A stretch of DNA of 64,000 bases from Lonicera japonica (Eukaryota > Streptophyta > Magnoliopsida > Dipsacales > Caprifoliaceae): positions 9,188,394-9,252,393 of the forward strand of contig CM038470.1 in the NCBI GenBank assembly GCA_021464415.1, in the 5' to 3' direction. Both the position numbers and the translations under genes were made by a program. Shown piece by piece: positions 59,701 through 64,000 of the stretch. The number at the start of each line of letters is the position of its first letter. The stretch's first letter is position 1. A model generated the notes under the pieces. It did no database searches, was not told the DNA's origin, and saw only the letters and a program-made list of their open reading frames with translations.

Positions 59701-61289
59701 ATAATAAAGCCAAGAATTTTTTGCATATATAATAATAAAGCCAAAATTAAAATATTATATACCAGAACAAAATTTTAACATCAATAATCAAATATATACC
59801 GGAATAATCAACATCAATAAACAAATTCTTAATATTCAAAATTTTAAAACAATATGTATAAAATTATAAAAAAGAAATCTAACCTAAAATACCGGAGTCA
59901 ATGAAGAATGACGGAGAGAAGAGCCTTGGCTGCTTGCTGCTTGAAAAAAAAAACTGAACGAAAGAACTAAGAAGCTCACAAAGAAATTGAATGGAAAAGG
60001 AGAGAAAGGGAAGAAGAAGAAACAGCTGCACTGGTCTGCTACTGCTGCTGAGTGATTATTGAAAAGGTTAAAACCTAACCTAATACATATTACAAACTAA
60101 AACCTTCAACTTATAACATTTATTGCGCATACTTTCCAGCTTCACAAAAAAGCCCCCCGCCCCAGACTTCCGCCCCCACTTTATACTCTCACATCTTATT
60201 GCAAAGCCGCCCCTTCATCTTATAAGCTTAATCTCACAAACCACCCTCCCCTGTAATTACACATCGGCCCCTCATCTTTTCCTTCCCACACGTAACCCCC
60301 TATACTCTCGAAAACTTTTTCAGAAGTCCAAGTGGGGTGCCTCCGCCCCTGCTAAGAGGCAAGGAAACAAATTTCAATATTACATTTTACTGCTAAATTC
60401 ATTGATAACAAGACTTTTCAGAGGTTTGATATAATTGATAACAAGACTTCTCAAATTTTAGATTTATGTTCAGATTTCAGATTCACACATCTTCCTTTTG
60501 CAGCTAACGAAGGAACAACACGATTTGTTGGGGAATCTAGACAACGAAGAGGTGGAACATTTTGCTAATCGCAAGTGGAATATATTTAAAGCAGTGTTTA
60601 TGCTGATTGTGGGATTAATAATAGCAGCTTCATTTGCTCATCCTTTTGTGGATTCAATCAACAACTTCTCCAAAGCCACCACCATTCCTTCTTTCTTTGT
60701 TGCATTTGGGGTTCTCCCTTTTGTTCGTTCCAGTGAAGCTTTTGCAGCACTCTGTTTTGCTAGTAGCAAAAGAAACAGAACTGCTTCTTTGACCCTTTCT
60801 CAGGTTTGCCTTTGGCTTCTTAATCCAATATATATAATTACACATATTCAGTCACACACTCAAAATGCCACTCTTGTTTAAATATATCCGTAAAAATTGA
60901 TGTGTCAGCAGTCAAATAAACGTTTGGAAGATACCTTTTCATTTTCCTTATTATGTAAATTTTGCATACACTTGCATGTCAGCTCTAGATATGATGTGGT
61001 CTCTAACCTAATAGAGTTCTTATTTTTCTTTTTAATGCAGATTTATGCAGCAATAACAATGAGTCACAATCTTTGCTTATCAGTCTTCCTAGGACTTGTT
61101 TATATGCGAGATTTAACATGGGATTTCTCAGCCGAAGTGTTGATTATTCTCATAGTTAACCTGATAGTTGGCGTGCCCGCTAGTCTTCACACCACTTTTC
61201 CTCTGTGGACATGTTTGGTGGCCTATGCACTCTACCCATTGATGCCATTACTGGTTTATGTTATTGAATATGTTACTGGATCGCCTTAA
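56783..61289 (+). CDS. NCL: NCX-like cation/calcium exchanger with EF-hands (NCL family)
   Basis: Seven exons: 56783-57170, 57704-57889, 57978-58159, 58305-58447, 58889-59168, 60504-60803 and 61041-61289. Borders are GT-AG and phases agree, giving 575 residues. MKIKFTFSLIPLLFFLIIVS is a signal peptide; an ATG 20 codons upstream (56723) would put a polar stretch before it and is less likely. The first membrane half holds the alpha-1 exchanger repeat (GLSTLPDASIVLVSGLFGSK, about 117-136, and AGSTVMALT). A cytosolic loop carries two EF-hands, D306-E317 (DVNNDKSLSPGE) and D346-E357 (DGDKDSNVNLQE), both with full sets of calcium ligands. The second half holds alpha-2 (SSEAFAALCFASSKRNRTASLTLSQIYAAITM). 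It likely exchanges calcium for sodium or protons at an internal or plasma membrane. Intron 5 holds a hAT-type element. Confidence 0.93.
59630..60351. mobile_element. hAT-type element in NCL intron 5 (722 bp)
   Basis: The left end CAGTGGCGGAGCCAGGATTT and the inverted right end CAGGGGCGGAGGCACCCCAC are TIRs. A perfect 8-bp duplication, CTAAGAGG, flanks it (59622-59629 and 60352-60359). The 'agtggcggagccaggattttg' start is a well-known plant repeat end. It lies between the EF-hand exon and exon 6 and makes up over half of the 1335-bp intron. Confidence 0.88.
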
Positions 61290-61335
61290 TTAGCTTCACA
61301 TCACATCCTTCGGTGAAGAAGCCAATTGAAGCATC

Positions 61336-61341
61336 AATAAA
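61336..61341 (+). terminator. Candidate polyadenylation signal of NCL
   Basis: AATAAA lies 47 nt after the NCL stop, followed by T-rich sequence (61343-61363). Confidence 0.45.
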
Positions 61342-62245
61342 TATTTTATTTTATTTTTAAATTTCTTGAGCTAGTGTCTTTATTTGGATATATATGTTAC
61401 TGGATTGCCATAGCGTCAATAAGGACACTCATGATCATGGCAGAGATCGTAGCATTTGGCCAAATGATTGAGTGTAATATTACCACATAGATCACTAGAG
61501 TTAGATTCTTTTTGCTCTGCCCTAAATCCATTTGAAATTAATTTATCTGCTTGTATGAAATAAAAGAAGGGGTATGGGTCTACTTTTTTTTCCCCTTGAG
61601 GTGTTTAGGTAAATCATGTACTGGGCAAGCCAATTATTATATTAATTATACAGTCTTCATATTTATATGTTGGACTTCGAGTTGACGTGAATCACATTGA
61701 TCCATTCACAAATTTATAATTGGCTTCACAAACATAAATTTTTGATGCTTCTACTTGCTGCTTCACCAAAGGATGTTGTTTGTGATTCGACGGCTTTAGC
61801 ACAATAACAATGCCGATTGCGATATGGGAAGGATGGAATTCGAAGTTCCGATCTCATCATCAAGGCTAGACCTGAGCTATGATATTGGCCCAAGTATAAA
61901 AATTGAAATCAAAAACCGTTTTTCCATAAAAAAACACATTTTTGGCCCCATTAATGCATTGTATAAGATATTATGAGCGTGCTTAAATTACAATTCTTTT
62001 TTTAAATAAAATATTTAACAAGAGACAAGTATATTTTGCTCACTCTATACACGTTTGGGACTAGGTAATGCTTATTGCATATATATATATATATAATTGA
62101 AAAGAGTGTGTGAACGTTGAAGATAAAAGAGAGGCAAAAAGGCTCAAGTGGAAGAAGAAGTTGCAAGTGTAATTAACGATGCCATTTATACTAAACTAGG
62201 TCACTAAAGCAATAACTATGGAAATAATAAATTCTGTTATTTTTT
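61342..62245. repeat. NCL 3' flank, the source copy of pieces at 49.5 and 51.7 kb
   Basis: No gene. 61550-61670 and 62095-62240 have relatives at 49480-49620 and 51640-51775 in the same order and strand, showing that the duplication of NCL included about 1 kb downstream. A B-box-like GGAATTCGAAGTTCC (61835-61849) may mark an old minus-strand SINE. Confidence 0.5.
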
Positions 62246-62254
62246 TTATTTAAC

Positions 62255-62345
62255 CGGGCGGTGTCTGAAGCACAAAATATTTTTACAACTGCCGAGATTC
62301 GATTGTCAGAGCTGAGTCCAGAGCAGTGATCACTAGGCCAAATAT
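62255..62345 (-). mobile_element. tRNA-derived SINE-like head
   Basis: On the minus strand, TTGGCCTAGTGATCACTGC (A-box) is followed by GACAATCGAATCTCGGC (B-box) at tRNA-like spacing. No clear tail. Confidence 0.4.
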
Positions 62346-63760
62346 GATGGTTATAAATTCCCTTCAAAGGTGGCCAAATAAAAGTGAGAAAAAAGAAAAA
62401 AAAAAAAAAAAAAAAAAGAAAAAAAGAAGGAGAAGTAATTACGAGGAAAACATAAGTGAAAAGTCATATGGCCCATATCCTGAACAAAACTTAAAAATAG
62501 GACAGACAGGAGGCCTACTTTCTCGGTTAGGCCTCATCAAATGGCCCAAAAGCTCGAAACGAGACACAATTCAGCCTACCGACGTATTTGACTTGTCAAT
62601 GAGCTTTTGAGCAACTCGAACCCAGTAAGCTTTTATTATGGGCTGTTCGTGGCCTGGACAGGCCCAAGTCTTTTTAAGCTCACCAACGAGCTCAGCCTGT
62701 CTTTTTTACGAAGAATGCATTCTTGAAAGAACAAAGTTTAGGTTTCCACATCAATTATTAAAAATAATTAGAAAATATTTAATTGTTACCGTAGTCGTGT
62801 CAATTTTTTATTTTCAAATTTACATTTGTGGTTTTTATTGAAAAAAACATTTATTTAGATTATAGCATAAGCAATTGGATTGGTACCATAGCTAGCAAGA
62901 CTATTAACCACTACGATATTTATCATTTTTTGAGATTCTTTTAATTAAATTACTTATGTCTAAATAATAAACTCATTGCATGTGAATGAAAATCTAGTAT
63001 TATGTAAAGCTAATTCATATTCATTTAATATTTTATTCCTTTTAAAGGAATTATATATTTCTCTTTAAGATGTTTTAAATAGAGAGTTTCATTACCATTT
63101 AAGATATAATCAATTCACCTAGGGGGTACACAACAATTTTCACTGTAGTAAGGATATTTGTGTAAACATTAATAATTAGAGGGGTTGTTCGTGTAGTTTT
63201 TAAACTTCAATTAGATAAGTGAGAGTGAATTGCAGTAAATTAATTTCCCTTAACTTACACTCGTTTACATTTTACCCATAAAGAAAAAATTTGACGCTAA
63301 ACCCCCTTCATCTATAAGATCTGAAACAAGAGGTTATAACACTTATAAGATCAACACTATAACGAATATACCCTTCTTCTATAACCTAAGTAAATACCAC
63401 TGCCATCTCTTTGTCCTCTATAATTAGCGTATTACAAATATGAAATCTTAAAGAGGATTGTTGTAATTAATAATATATGATTTTAATGTTTTTGCTTTGT
63501 GAGACACAAGTATTTATATGTGTGAGTATATATATATATAATATTTTGATTTTATAGTCATTTACTACTTTAAACTTTTTGAAAACATCTGAAGCTTGCC
63601 TCTTTAACTTGAATTCTTGCGTACACCACTGAATGCACCGAGTACATAGGTATGTTGTACAAGAAAATTTCACTAAAAATCATAGTTTGGGTAATAAACA
63701 AAGAAACGCCCATCTTTGATAAATCTTCTTTAAAGCTTGAAATCATAGATGATGATTTAA
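62346..63760. other. Intergenic DNA without a recognised gene
   Basis: An A-run (62396-62418) is followed by a short GC-richer part (62450-62720) with 'aggcccaagtc' and 'gcctgtc' words that suggest a retrotransposon relic. No domain is readable. Confidence 0.4.
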
Positions 63761-63764
63761 TACT

Positions 63765-64000
63765 CCTTAAATGTTGTTTGATAATATCACTAAAATCTAA
63801 AAAATTAAAGTTTTCAGATTTAAGTAGTTTTAAAGTTGTTTGTTAAAAAAAATAAAAAATTAGGTGCCAACTTAATTTTTTCACTTAAAACTGAAAATTT
63901 TTCATCCAAAGTTTTAAGTGGTAAATTTATCTCTTAAAACTGAAAACTTAATTTTAAAGAGGATAAAATACCTATTTTACCTTTTAACATTTTAGAATCA
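63765..64000. mobile_element. Partial MITE, relative of the one at 18.0-18.4 kb
   Basis: 'gttgtttgataatatcacta', 'cagatttaagtagttttaaag' followed by 'ttgtttgtt', then 'aaaatacctattttac' recur in the same order as in 18042-18240. The window ends before the element does. Confidence 0.45.

Noticed and set aside
1..64000. CRISPR arrays, rRNA genes, bacterial-type operons or insertion sequences
   Set aside because: None seen. Regular repeats are microsatellites, minisatellites or transposon parts, and all genes have plant features.

Overview
The window is nuclear DNA of a flowering plant, probably a eudicot. It is AT-rich, its genes have GT-AG introns, TATA microsatellites are common, and the gene families are plant-specific (a group E bZIP factor, a plant glutamate receptor-like channel, an NCX-like exchanger with EF-hands). 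The repeats are also typical of plants: copia, LINE, TRIM, hAT, MULE, Harbinger and Helitron-type elements. The species cannot be named from the sequence alone.

Layout. 1-6.7 kb: no gene; one hAT-type element with an 8-bp target duplication, a SINE-like tRNA-derived unit and a Helitron-like repeat. 7.0-9.5 kb (+): a complete four-exon bZIP34/61-type transcription factor gene. 11.9-17.6 kb (-): a complete five-exon glutamate receptor-like gene (851 aa). 19.9-23.3 kb (-): a broken tandem copy of it; the duplicated unit includes several kb of 5' flank, to about 25.1 kb. 25.7-28.1 kb (-): an intact single-exon gene for a 793-residue protein with an acidic centre and a C-terminal coiled coil; I do not recognise its function. 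28.6-55 kb: a repeat-rich block with a decayed copia element, an RNase H-like pseudogene fragment, a complete TRIM retrotransposon, several non-autonomous DNA transposons with target duplications, and a young 5'-truncated LINE. 56.8-61.3 kb (+): a complete seven-exon NCX-like (NCL) exchanger gene with a hAT-type element in intron 5.

The genes do not form a pathway or operon. Two, GLR and NCL, concern calcium transport or signalling, but this may be chance. The main structural story is local duplication followed by decay. The GLR gene has a pseudogene neighbour. A fragment of the NCL last exon survives at 45.9 kb, and pieces matching the NCL 3' flank lie at 49.5 and 51.7 kb, separated by transposon insertions.

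I found no convincing new molecular system. The most useful observations are the dismembered NCL duplicate, the set of transposons whose exact ends and target duplications can be read directly, a TA microsatellite lying against a splice acceptor of the bZIP gene, and a dense cluster of alternating inverted repeats near 48.8 kb.
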